A stretch of DNA of 64,000 nucleotides, from positions 1 to 64,000 of the forward strand of contig CAWIOU010000029.1 in assembly GCA_963837805.1 (NCBI GenBank), written 5' to 3'. The stretch comes from Bog-756 sp963837805. Lineage in GTDB: Bacteria > Actinomycetota > Acidimicrobiia > Acidimicrobiales > RAAP-2. Within the stretch, counting starts at the first letter, position 1; every line of letters starts with the position of its first letter. The translations under genes were made by a program, and so were the position numbers. The notes below the pieces were generated by a model that was not told where the DNA came from, did no database searches, and worked only from the letters and a program-made list of their open reading frames with translations. Below are positions 49,861-57,933 of the stretch, one piece after another.

Positions 49861-51483
49861 TCAGCCCTTGGCGTTGGCCAGAAGCCGGCGGGCGATGACC
49901 TTGAGAGCCAGCGTCTCGTCGGCCCCCTCGAAGATGGAGAGCACCCGGGCGTCCACGAAGTAGCGGGAGACCGGGAACTCCTCCGCGTAGCCCATCCCGC
50001 CGTGGATCTGGAGAGCCTCGCGTGTCACCCATTCGGCCGCCCGGCACACGTAGGCCTTGACCATCGACGCCTCGAGACTGCCCTCGCCCTTGGACATGAG
50101 ACGGGCCACCTCATAGGAGAACTGGCGGGTGGCCTGGATGAGCACGGCCATCCTGGCCAGCTTGGCCCGGGTCAGCTGGTACTCGATGATCGGCTCGCCG
50201 AACACCACCCGGTTGCCGGCATAGGCGAGGGCGGCCTCGTAGCTGGCCTGCATGACCCCGATGGCCCGGGCCGCCGTCTGCAGCCTGCCGTTCTCGAATC
50301 CCTGCATCTGGAGGTAGAAGCCCTGGCCCAGACCATCCTCGCCGCCCACCAGGTTGGCGTCGGGCACGAACCAGCTCTCGAAGGCGACCTCGTAGGAGTG
50401 CATCCCCCGGTACCCGAGGGTGTCGATGGCCCGGCCCTCCATCCGCCCGGCGGTGCCGGCCGGGCGGCCGTCCTGGCCCGGCGGTTGGTCGACCAGGAAG
50501 CCGTGCCCTTCGCCCCGGGGCTTGTCCACGAGGAACAGCGAAAGACCCCGATGGGCCCGGCTCCGGTCCGGATCGGTGCGAGCCAGCAGCAGCAAGACGT
50601 CGGCCCGGGCGGCGAACGTGCACCACGTCTTGACCCCGTTGATCAGCCAGCCGCCTTCGGTGGGCACGGCGCTGGTCACGATGTTGGCGACATCGGAGCC
50701 GAAATCGGGCTCGGTGACCGCCACCGCCCCCATCACTTCGGCACTGGCCAGCCTGGGCAGCCAGGAGAGCTTCTGCTCCTCGGTGCCCCCCTTCACCAGG
50801 GCACGGGTGAGGATCTCGGGCCTGGTGATCAGTGAACCGCCGGCACCCAGCGAGCCCCACGAGAGCTCTTCGGTGGCCACCACCATGCCCATGTAGTCGG
50901 CCTCGCCCCCGGTGGCGAAGCCCCCGTATTCCTCGGGCACCGACATCCCGAAGCCGCCCATCTCCGCGATTCCCGAGATGATCTCCTCGGGGATGTCGGT
51001 GTTGGCCCGGTGGATGTGTTCGGCCCGAGGACGGATCTGGTCCTCGGCGAAGCGGTGGAAGGTCTCCCGCACGAGTTCGAAATCGGCATCGAGATGGCGG
51101 GACCCCTCCTGGTCGGCGAGGGCGGCCAGGAAGACCGGGTTCCGGTAGGCGGCCACGAAGTCCTCGACCGGTGCCATCCAACCGGGGTCGACACCCCACT
51201 CGTGGGCGCGGCCGATCGTCCTGGCGGCCAGGTCGGCCACCGCGTCGGCGGCGAAGGCGCAGGCGATCCGGGCTTCGGTCTCGCCGTGGGCCCCGTAGGT
51301 CAGGACCGCCTCGGCCGTACGCACCGCGGCTGCGGCGTGGGCCACGTCATAGGCCAGCACCTGGGCCAGGTCGGGCCCGCCGGCGCCGGCCAAGGCGTCC
51401 ACCCCGGCCGAGACGATCGACTGGGCCACGCCGACCGCGTCGGCGGCGGCAGCCAGGTCGGGTGATTCGGAGGCGGTGGTCAC
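49861..51483 (-). CDS. mcd: (2S)-Methylsuccinyl-CoA dehydrogenase
   Basis: 540 residues, an acyl-CoA dehydrogenase with a specific N-terminal helical extension of about 130 residues; this length and the blocks EHIHRANTDIPEEIISGIAE, FGMSVPEEYGGFATGGEADY and RMEGRAIDTLGYRGMHSYEV mark it as Mcd of the ethylmalonyl-CoA pathway (methylsuccinyl-CoA to mesaconyl-CoA). The FAD site is AVTEPDFGSDVANIV, and the catalytic Glu is in SIFEGADETLALKVIARR. Electron acceptor is ETF. It is read from the other strand than mcl and mch, but in the same 5-kb block. The start was set by agreement of length with family members. Confidence 0.88.
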   Translation of the reverse strand: MTTASESPDLAAAADAVGVAQSIVSAGVDALAGAGGPDLAQVLAYDVAHAAAAVRTAEAVLTYGAHGETEARIACAFAADAVADLAARTIGRAHEWGVDPGWMAPVEDFVAAYRNPVFLAALADQEGSRHLDADFELVRETFHRFAEDQIRPRAEHIHRANTDIPEEIISGIAEMGGFGMSVPEEYGGFATGGEADYMGMVVATEELSWGSLGAGGSLITRPEILTRALVKGGTEEQKLSWLPRLASAEVMGAVAVTEPDFGSDVANIVTSAVPTEGGWLINGVKTWCTFAARADVLLLLARTDPDRSRAHRGLSLFLVDKPRGEGHGFLVDQPPGQDGRPAGTAGRMEGRAIDTLGYRGMHSYEVAFESWFVPDANLVGGEDGLGQGFYLQMQGFENGRLQTAARAIGVMQASYEAALAYAGNRVVFGEPIIEYQLTRAKLARMAVLIQATRQFSYEVARLMSKGEGSLEASMVKAYVCRAAEWVTREALQIHGGMGYAEEFPVSRYFVDARVLSIFEGADETLALKVIARRLLANAKG

Positions 51484-51543
51484 GGGCCAAGGTTACCGAA
51501 GCGTCAGGACCGGGCGGCCGGCCGCAGCCGGTCTGTCCGGCCC

Positions 51544-52191
51544 TCAGGCCCCGGGTGCCTGAGCCACCACGGTGACCAGTGGCGGCAGGACCACCGGGTC
51601 GTCGCCCGGATCGACGTCGGTCACCAATTTGAGATAGTCGGCCACCGGCCCCGGCCCGGCACCGGCCGGGGCCTCGGCCCAGGCGTCGACCGTGACCAAC
51701 CCCGCTTCGCGGGCCAGGGAGGGCAGCAGGGCGCCGATGTCGGGATGCCGCGCCGAGGGCATGGTGAACGGACCCCCGTCGATGCGGCCGGCCGAGGTGA
51801 TCGGCTCCTGGGCCACCACCCAACCCCCGGGCCGGACCGCCCCCGCCATCCGGGTCAGGACCACGGCGGGATCGACCACGTGCAGGAGGAGGAAGCGGCA
51901 GAAGGCCAGGTCGACCGGCTCGGGCAGCCGCAGGTCCTCCCCGGCCTGGGTGATGGCCAGCACCTGGCTGTGGGCGGCGGCGGCCTCGGCGACCTCGTCC
52001 CGGGCCATCGGGTCGCTGTCCACCGCGTAGACCCGTCCGTCGCGGCCGACGATCTCGGCCAGCGCCACGGTGACGTCGCCGCCGCCGGCACCGACGTCCA
52101 CACAGGTCCACCCCGGCCCGATGCCGAGCCGGTCGAGCGCGGTGGCCAGCGGTCGCCGGTACACGTCGTCCCGCAGGCCCCGCAGCTCCAT
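51544..52191 (-). CDS. SAM-dependent methyltransferase (class I)
   Basis: 215 residues. Motif I is CVDVGAGGGDVTVALAEIVG, motif II RVYAVDSDPMARDEV, and the post-I acidic residues bind SAM. LAFCRFLLLHVVDPAVVLTRM and RPGGWVVAQEP are the usual motif III and IV strands. The substrate cannot be told from the sequence. The gene is 60 bp upstream of mcd in the same direction and may be co-transcribed with it. Confidence 0.83.
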   Translation of the reverse strand: MELRGLRDDVYRRPLATALDRLGIGPGWTCVDVGAGGGDVTVALAEIVGRDGRVYAVDSDPMARDEVAEAAAAHSQVLAITQAGEDLRLPEPVDLAFCRFLLLHVVDPAVVLTRMAGAVRPGGWVVAQEPITSAGRIDGGPFTMPSARHPDIGALLPSLAREAGLVTVDAWAEAPAGAGPGPVADYLKLVTDVDPGDDPVVLPPLVTVVAQAPGA

Positions 52192-52280
52192 GAGGCCACG
52201 TTATCGGCCCGTCTGCACGGGGTGGCTCGGGAAGCCGTTCGGGAACAAGGGACCTCCGGGAGCCGGTAACCTCACGTTTT

Positions 52281-52712
52281 GTGAGAGTGACCATGATGTT
52301 GTGCGATGCCGCCCAGGTGTCAGACGGCAAGCTCTACGTGCTGGGCGGTGGGTGGAGCATGACCGGACCGGACCCGGTCCCCTCGGCCATCGCCCTAAAG
52401 ATCGACGTCGGATGGCACGAGGCGGAATCGGCCCATCACTGGGAGCTCTTCCTCGAGGACGCCGATGGGCGACCGGTGCTGGTGGACACGCCCGAAGGTG
52501 AGCACCCGGTGGAGGTTCGCGGGGAATTCACCGTGGGGCGGCCACCGGGGATCCCCGAGGGCTCGCCGATCGATGTCGCGCTGGCCGTCAACCTCGGGCC
52601 CCTGCCTCTCACCCCGGGGACCCGGTACACCTGGCGGATGGCCATCGACGGCGATTCGCAGACGGACTGGGTTCTCGGATTCACCACCCGTCCGACACTG
52701 GTCCGGGACTGA
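52281..52712 (+). CDS. Conserved actinobacterial protein of unknown function (DUF6941-like)
   Basis: 143 residues. The N-terminal MMLCDAAQVSDGKLYVLGGGWSMTG is a characteristic block of a small actinobacterial beta-sandwich family without assigned function, followed by HHWELFLEDADGRPV and a C-terminal RYTWRMAIDGDSQTDWVLGFTTR. No signal peptide or catalytic residues are visible. TAACCT (52267-52272) lies 8 bp before the GTG, giving a possible leaderless mRNA. It is divergent from the methyltransferase. Confidence 0.75.
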   Translation: MRVTMMLCDAAQVSDGKLYVLGGGWSMTGPDPVPSAIALKIDVGWHEAESAHHWELFLEDADGRPVLVDTPEGEHPVEVRGEFTVGRPPGIPEGSPIDVALAVNLGPLPLTPGTRYTWRMAIDGDSQTDWVLGFTTRPTLVRD

Positions 52713-52782
52713 CCACCCGGGGAGCAGCCCCCGGGCCAGAGCCGCGTTGGACACCGCGTGCGCCTCGTACTACACCAGCCCC

Positions 52783-53295
52783 ATGACCACCTACGACCGT
52801 CCCTTCGGGCGCTACTTCGAAGACTTCGAGCCCGGTGACGTCTACCGGCACTGGCCGGGCAAGACCATCACCGAGGCCGACGATCATCTCTTCTGCATGA
52901 TCACCATGAACCACCACCCGCTGCACACCGATGCCTGGTATGCCGAGCACGAGACGGTGCAGGGCAAGAACGTCGTGGTGGGAAATCTGGTGTACTCGCT
53001 CGTGCTCGGGCTCAGCGTGCCCGACGTGAGCGGCATGGCCATCGCCAATCTCGAAGTCGAGTCGCTCATCCACCGGGCCCCGACCTTCCACGGGGACACC
53101 ATCTATGCGGAGAGCAAGGTGATCGGGAAGGTGGCGTCGAAGTCCCGCGACGACCGGGGCGTGGTCACCGTCGAGTCCAAGGGGTTCAACCAGCGCGGCG
53201 AAGAGGTGTGCTTCTACCGGCGCAAGGTCATGGTGTGGAAGAAGGCCGCCGCCCCGCCCCGCCTGCGCCCCTACCCGGACGACGTCTGGGATTGA
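52783..53295 (+). CDS. mch: MaoC-type hydratase, probable mesaconyl-CoA hydratase
   Basis: 170 residues, single hotdog domain with the MaoC hydratase motif: FEPGDVYRHWPGKTITEADDHLF carries the Asp, and MITMNHHPLHTDAWYAEHE the His. Then SLIHRAPTFHGDTIYAESKV is the substrate strand. This small MaoC type is found next to CitE-like lyases in actinobacteria. In this window it lies near mcl and mcd, so hydration of mesaconyl-CoA to beta-methylmalyl-CoA is the best guess. A general enoyl-CoA hydratase role remains possible. TACACC (52771-52776) is 6 bp before ATG 52783. Confidence 0.72.
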   Translation: MTTYDRPFGRYFEDFEPGDVYRHWPGKTITEADDHLFCMITMNHHPLHTDAWYAEHETVQGKNVVVGNLVYSLVLGLSVPDVSGMAIANLEVESLIHRAPTFHGDTIYAESKVIGKVASKSRDDRGVVTVESKGFNQRGEEVCFYRRKVMVWKKAAAPPRLRPYPDDVWD

Positions 53296-54209
53296 CCCCG
53301 TCCGTCGCCGACCCCAGCCCGGCCCAGGTCCGTGCCTTGGGACGGGCCATCGTGGAGTGGGGGACGGGGACCGGTTCCGGGTCGAGGCGACCCGACCTGC
53401 CCTGGCGGTCCACCCGCGATCCGTGGGCCGTGCTGGTCAGCGAGATCATGGCCCAGCAGACCCAGGTGACCAGGGTGGCGCCGGTCTACACGCGCTTCCT
53501 GACATCGTTCCCCACTCCTGCGGCCTGCGCCTCGGCGCCGCTCGGCGCGGTGATCCGGGCCTGGCAGGGCCTCGGCTACAACCGGCGGGCGGTCAATCTG
53601 CACCGGGCGGCGACGGTGATGGTGGCCGACCACGGTGGCCGGGTCCCCGGCGAGCTCGATGATCTCCTGGGTCTGCCCGGGGTGGGTTCCTATACGGCCC
53701 GCGCCGTCCTCGCCTTCGCATTCGAAGCCGATGTCGGGGTGGTGGACACCAACGCCGGGAGGGTCCTGTCGCGGGCGGTCGCCGGTCGGCCGCTGCGCAC
53801 CAGGGAGGCCCAGGACCTGGTCGACGGCATGGTTCCGGTCGGGAGCGGATGGGCGTTCGGGCAGGCCCTCCTCGATCTGGGGGCGGTGGTGTGCGTGGCC
53901 GGCGACCCGCGGTGCCGGGAGTGCCCGGTCCTCCGCCGGTGCCGATGGTCGTCGACGGGGAGGCGCCTCCCCGATCCGGCCGGTGGATCAGCCGGCGTGT
54001 CGGCCCCGCAGAGCACCTTCGCCGGTTCCGACCGGCAGGGCCGGGGCCGGTTGATCGACGCGCTCCGCCGTGGCGAGCTCCGGTCCGACCGAGTGGCCGC
54101 GGCCGCCGGGTGGCCCGACGATCCCGACCGGGCCGGCCGGGTGGCCGCCGGACTGGTCGAGGACGGGCTCGTGCGGCGTGACCATGCCGGGACCCTGCGG
54201 CTGCCCTGA
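53292..54209 (+). CDS. mutY: A/G-specific adenine glycosylase
   Basis: About 305 residues. Removes adenine opposite 8-oxoguanine. SEIMAQQTQVTRVAPVYTRF holds the catalytic Glu, LLGLPGVGSYTARAVLAFAF is the helix-hairpin-helix, VVDTNAGRVLSR the catalytic Asp, and CVAGDPRCRECPVLRRC is the C-x6-C-x2-C-x5-C iron-sulfur cluster. The C-terminal MutT-like 8-oxoG reader is missing or replaced by a short winged-helix-like tail (RGRLIDALRRGELRSDRVAAA). TTG 53292 overlaps the mch stop (TTGA), so they are co-translated. Confidence 0.92.
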   Translation: MTPSVADPSPAQVRALGRAIVEWGTGTGSGSRRPDLPWRSTRDPWAVLVSEIMAQQTQVTRVAPVYTRFLTSFPTPAACASAPLGAVIRAWQGLGYNRRAVNLHRAATVMVADHGGRVPGELDDLLGLPGVGSYTARAVLAFAFEADVGVVDTNAGRVLSRAVAGRPLRTREAQDLVDGMVPVGSGWAFGQALLDLGAVVCVAGDPRCRECPVLRRCRWSSTGRRLPDPAGGSAGVSAPQSTFAGSDRQGRGRLIDALRRGELRSDRVAAAAGWPDDPDRAGRVAAGLVEDGLVRRDHAGTLRLP

Positions 54210-54245
54210 GGGGGCGCCCCCGACCCCGCCGCCGGCCGGTTCGAG

Positions 54246-55115
54246 CTACCGGGTGATGAACCGGACGATGTGGTCGTTGACCTCGTCGGGCCGTTCCACG
54301 TGCAGGAAGTGGCCGGTCCCCTCGACGATCACCATCTCCGAACCGGGGGCGAGGAATTCGGTCACCGGCCCGATGGTCTCGACGCCCATGCAGCCGTCGT
54401 CGGCGCCGTGGAGGTACAGCGTGGCCTGGGGGGAGATCGTCCCGGCGGCCGCCCGCGCCGCGGCGGTCGGCGGGTCGTCGGGCGGGTCGGAGAACATGGC
54501 CCGGTAGTACCCGATGGCCGCGCTCAGGCTCTCGGGGGAGGCCAGGGCCTCCTTGACCTTGGCGGTGTCCCACGAGCCGTCGAAGCCGGGTGACCAGTCG
54601 GACCACAACCGGTCGATGAAGGCGAAATTCTCCATCGACACCGCGTATTCGGCCAGGGGGGTCTGGAAGAAGAACACGTACCAGCTCCGGTGCAGCTGAT
54701 CGAATCGGAAGAACCCATCGGCCATCGAGCCCTGTGGGGCCACCGCCGCGGTGACCACCCTCCTCCACCGCTCGGGCTCGAGGGCGGCCGCTCCGTAGGT
54801 GGCGAAGGCGCCCCAGTCGTGCCCGATGATCACCGCGTCACCGGATCCTCCCAGCGCCTCGTGCAGTCCGCAGGCATCGAGGGCCAGGGTGCCGGTGTCG
54901 TAGCGACCGTCCAGCGGCACCTGGGTCGGGGCATAGCCCCGCATGAAGGGGGCCACGGCGTGGTAGCCGGCCTCGGCCAGCCGGGGGAGGAGGTACCGCC
55001 AGGTGTGGGCGGTGTCGGGGAACCCGTGCAGGCAGAGGGCGAGGGGCCCGTCGGCCGGCCCGTCGTGCAGGTAGGCGAACTCGACGCCGTTGGCGTTCAC
55101 CCGTGCCGTATCCAC
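54246..55115 (-). CDS. Alpha/beta-hydrolase (epoxide hydrolase / haloalkane dehalogenase type)
   Basis: 289 residues. LALCLHGFPDTAHTWRYLLPRLAEAGYHAVAP is the oxyanion HGFP motif. The nucleophile is the Asp in VIIGHDWGAFATYGAAAL, and ISPQATLYLHGADDGCMG and GTGHFLHVERPDEVNDH give the acid and His. The Asp nucleophile separates it from esterases. The lid (FFRFDQLHRSWYVFFFQTPL) is hydrophobic. GTG 55115 has GGAAG upstream and gives a length usual for the family. Divergent from the beta-lactamase-fold gene by 54 bp. Confidence 0.87.
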   Translation of the reverse strand: MDTARVNANGVEFAYLHDGPADGPLALCLHGFPDTAHTWRYLLPRLAEAGYHAVAPFMRGYAPTQVPLDGRYDTGTLALDACGLHEALGGSGDAVIIGHDWGAFATYGAAALEPERWRRVVTAAVAPQGSMADGFFRFDQLHRSWYVFFFQTPLAEYAVSMENFAFIDRLWSDWSPGFDGSWDTAKVKEALASPESLSAAIGYYRAMFSDPPDDPPTAAARAAAGTISPQATLYLHGADDGCMGVETIGPVTEFLAPGSEMVIVEGTGHFLHVERPDEVNDHIVRFITR

Positions 55116-55169
55116 CTTCCGGAGGGTAGTCCCGACGCCTCGTTGTCGTCCGACTAGCCTGCATCTTCG

Positions 55170-56024
55170 GTGAGAGTCACCTTCTTCGGCGTCCGGGGCT
55201 CGTGCCCGTGTTCGTCCGACCAGTACCGCCGTTACGGAGGCAACACGTCCTGCGTCCTGGTGGAGGTGGAAGGCGAGCGTCCCTTGATCCTCGATCTTGG
55301 GACCGGCCTCCGCGCCCTGGGCGGGTACCTCCACCCCCCGCTCCGGGCCGCCGGTACTCCGATACAGGCATCGGTGCTGCTCACCCATCTGCACTACGAC
55401 CACGTGCTCGGCCTGCCGTTCTTCTCACCCCTGCGGGACCCGGGTGCCGTCCTCGACGTCTACGGACCCTCGCAGGAGGGGTCGCTCCACGACGTGCTGT
55501 CCGGGATGGTCGCCCCCCCTTTCTTCCCCATCGCCATGGAGGACTTCCAGGGCGAATTGCGCTGTCACGATCTCGAGGGGTCGGCCGACTTCGCCGTCGG
55601 GAGCTTTCAGGTCAAGGCCCGCCCGATCAGGCACATCGGCCACACCCTCGGCTTCCGGATCGAGGCCGACGGTCGGTCGGTGGCCTACATCTCCGACCAC
55701 CAGGCGCCCCTCGACCTGCGCACGGTGGACAAGCACGTCCTCGAACTCTGTGAGGACGCCGACCTGGTGATGCACGATTCGCAGTACACCGACGAGGAAT
55801 TCTCGGCCATGTCCGACTGGGGGCATTCCACGGAGACCTACGCCGTCCGTGTGGCCGTCGAGGCGGGGGCCCGACAGCTGTGCCTGTTCCACCATGACCC
55901 GGCCCATTCGGACGACCAGGTCGACAGGATGCTCCACAACGCGAGGGGGATCGCCTCCAAACACGGACTCGACGAGGTGAGCGCAGCCGCCGAGGGACAC
56001 TCGGTGGATCTCGGGACCGGCTGA
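55170..56024 (+). CDS. Metallo-beta-lactamase fold hydrolase
   Basis: 284 residues. FFGVRGSCPCSSDQYRRYGGNTSCV starts the fold in the style of phosphodiesterase-type MBL proteins. LLTHLHYDHVLGLPFF is the H-x-H-x-DH metal site, RHIGHTLGFRIEADGRSVAYISDH supplies the further His and the bridging Asp, and LFHHDPAHSDDQ the final His. These proteins often act on cyclic nucleotides or related phosphodiesters. GTG start; it begins a three- or four-gene unit with 2-3 bp gaps. Confidence 0.87.
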   Translation: MRVTFFGVRGSCPCSSDQYRRYGGNTSCVLVEVEGERPLILDLGTGLRALGGYLHPPLRAAGTPIQASVLLTHLHYDHVLGLPFFSPLRDPGAVLDVYGPSQEGSLHDVLSGMVAPPFFPIAMEDFQGELRCHDLEGSADFAVGSFQVKARPIRHIGHTLGFRIEADGRSVAYISDHQAPLDLRTVDKHVLELCEDADLVMHDSQYTDEEFSAMSDWGHSTETYAVRVAVEAGARQLCLFHHDPAHSDDQVDRMLHNARGIASKHGLDEVSAAAEGHSVDLGTG

Positions 56025-56026
56025 CG

Positions 56027-56521
56027 ATGAGCTTCGACACCGCTCAGTTCAAGGAGGTCATGGGCCGGTTCGCCAGTGGGGTCACCATCGTGTCGGGCAT
56101 GGAAGAGGGCGAACCGGTCGGGTTCACCTGCCAGAGCTTCATCTCCCTCTCCGCCGAGCCCCCCTTCGTGGCCGTCGCTCCGGCCCGCACCTCCACCAGC
56201 TGGCCGCGGATCGCCCGGGCGGGGAGCTTCTGCGTCAATGTGCTGGCCGACCACCAAATGGACCTGGGCCGCTCCTTCGCCGTCTCCGGGGGTCCCAAAT
56301 TCGAAGGAGTCGACTGGCGCCCGGCACCGGCCACCGGTTCGCCGCTGATCGAGGGCAGCCTGGCCTGGGTGGACTGCCGGGTCGAGCTGGTGCACGACGC
56401 CGGCGACCACGAGTTGATCATCGGCAAGGTGCTCGACCTCGGACGGGGTGAGGGATCGCCCCTCCTGTACTTCCAGAGCCGGTTCGCTACTGTTGCCCGG
56501 CACGCCGACGAGGGGAGCTGA
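56027..56521 (+). CDS. Flavin reductase-like domain protein (HsaB/HpaC type)
   Basis: 164 residues. FKEVMGRFASGVTIVSGMEEGEPVGFTCQSFISLSAEPPFVAVAP is the FMN/FAD-binding split barrel; SFCVNVLADHQMDLGRSF and DHELIIGKVLDLGRGEGSPLLYFQSRF are usual for reductases that feed FADH2 or FMNH2 to two-component monooxygenases. It is similar in style to HsaB of steroid ring degradation, but no hsaA partner is present, so the name is not given. It starts 2 bp after the beta-lactamase-fold gene. Confidence 0.85.
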   Translation: MSFDTAQFKEVMGRFASGVTIVSGMEEGEPVGFTCQSFISLSAEPPFVAVAPARTSTSWPRIARAGSFCVNVLADHQMDLGRSFAVSGGPKFEGVDWRPAPATGSPLIEGSLAWVDCRVELVHDAGDHELIIGKVLDLGRGEGSPLLYFQSRFATVARHADEGS

Positions 56522-56524
56522 TCC

Positions 56525-57076
56525 GTGCCCGACGTGAACATGTCCGACGTGATCGCCGATGTTGCCGTGGTGGTGCCCACCGCCCACGGGGACGAACGTG
56601 GGCGGTTCGTGGAGACCTACCGGCGGAGCTGGTTCCCGCTGGGCCGCGAGATGGTGCAGGCCAACCGTTCGGAGAAGCAGGCCGGAGCCATCGTCGGCCT
56701 CCACTATCACCTCCATCAGGCCGACTACTGGTATGTGCTGCGGGGGACGGCCCGGGTGGTCCTCCACGATCTCCGGAAAGGGTCGCCGACCGACGGTGCC
56801 ACGCTCTCGATCGACCTGGACGGAGACCATGACCGCGGTCTGTACATCCCGCCGGGTGTGGCCCACGGCTTCGCCTCGCTCACCGACCTCACGCTGTGGT
56901 ACCTGGTCGACAACTACTACAACCCCGACGACGAACTGGGTGTGGCCTGGAACGACCCGGACATCGATGCCGACTGGGGCGTGGTCGACCCGGTGCTGTC
57001 CGAACGGGACCAGGCCAACCCGCGGCGTTCGCAGATCGATCCCGGAGTCCAGCCCAGGGTCGGGCTGAGGACGTGA
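56525..57076 (+). CDS. dTDP-4-dehydrorhamnose 3,5-epimerase-like cupin (RmlC family)
   Basis: 183 residues. DERGRFVETYRRSWFP is the RmlC start. The catalytic His is in AGAIVGLHYHLHQADYWYVLRG, and GLYIPPGVAHGFASLTDLTLWYLVDNYYNPDDELGVAWNDPDI contains the conserved acid and Tyr. It epimerises a nucleotide-linked 4-keto-sugar, or is a related isomerase. No rmlA, B or D is near, so its pathway is open. The GTG start lies 3 bp after the flavin reductase gene and the stop overlaps the next gene (GTGA). Confidence 0.85.
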   Translation: MPDVNMSDVIADVAVVVPTAHGDERGRFVETYRRSWFPLGREMVQANRSEKQAGAIVGLHYHLHQADYWYVLRGTARVVLHDLRKGSPTDGATLSIDLDGDHDRGLYIPPGVAHGFASLTDLTLWYLVDNYYNPDDELGVAWNDPDIDADWGVVDPVLSERDQANPRRSQIDPGVQPRVGLRT

Positions 57077-57870
57077 CCGGCGCCGCCGGCCCGGCCGGGA
57101 CCGTCTGGGCTCGCCAGGCACCGGCGTGCTGGTCACCGGGGGCGGCTCGGGGATCGGCAGGCAGACCGCGCTGGCCTTGGCCGAAGTCGGGCGTCCGGTC
57201 GCGGTGTGGGACATCGACGCCGACGGCGCCGAGGAGACGGCGGCATTGTGTGGTGACCTCCACGGATCGGCCGCCCACTGGTCGGCGGTCGACGTGGCCG
57301 ACACCTCCGGGCTGGAGGCGGCAGTGGCACGGGCGGCCACCGAGCTCGGGACCCTGGGTGGTTTCGTCCACGCCGCCGGGAATCCCCGGGGTGGCGGTCG
57401 TGGACGACCTCGTCGACGAGGTGTGGGACGCAACCCTCAACGTGAACCTCCGGGCCGCGGTGATGCTCTCCCGCTTTCTGCTCGACCCGTTCCACCACGC
57501 CGGACCCGGTTCGGCCGCCGTGCTGATCTCTTCGATCGAGGGTCTGTTCGGAAATGCCATCCTTCCCGCCTACTGCGCGTCGAAGGGCGGGGTCATCGCC
57601 GTCATGCGGTCGATCGCCCAGCGGTACGCGTCCGAGGGCTTCCGGGTCAACGCGGTGTGTCCCGGGGCGGTGGACACACCCATGCTCGCCCCCGCCCTCG
57701 AGCTGCCCGGACTGCGCCTACAGCTCGAGGAGCGGACCCCCCTCCAACGGGTGTCCGCCCCGGAGGAGATCGCCAGGCCCATCCGCTTCCTGCTCTCCGA
57801 CGAGGCGTCGTTCATCACCGGCACGACCCTGACCATCGACGGCGGCATGACGTCGGTGACGGCCATCTGA
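57073..57870 (+). CDS. Short-chain dehydrogenase with two compensating frameshifts
   Basis: GTG 57073 overlaps the RmlC-like stop by 4 bp. The Rossmann start LVTGGGSGIGRQTALALAEVG through GTLGGFVHAAG is in a second frame (about 57110-57385), after which the first frame resumes with VDEVWDATLNVNLRAAVML, LISSIEGLFG, YCASKGGVIAV (Tyr-Lys) and NAVCPGAVDTPM. Two single-base indels that cancel each other leave one open frame of 265 codons with about 90 wrong-frame residues. This is most likely a sequence error at G/C runs. It is the last gene of the 55.2-57.9 kb run. Substrate unknown, perhaps the product of the neighbouring enzymes. Confidence 0.82.
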   Translation: MTGAAGPAGTVWARQAPACWSPGAARGSAGRPRWPWPKSGVRSRCGTSTPTAPRRRRHCVVTSTDRPPTGRRSTWPTPPGWRRQWHGRPPSSGPWVVSSTPPGIPGVAVVDDLVDEVWDATLNVNLRAAVMLSRFLLDPFHHAGPGSAAVLISSIEGLFGNAILPAYCASKGGVIAVMRSIAQRYASEGFRVNAVCPGAVDTPMLAPALELPGLRLQLEERTPLQRVSAPEEIARPIRFLLSDEASFITGTTLTIDGGMTSVTAI

Positions 57871-57933
57871 GGCTGTCCGGGGGGCGGTCCCGACCTCGAT
57901 ACACGGTGACCGGACACTTCGGGTTGAATAGTC

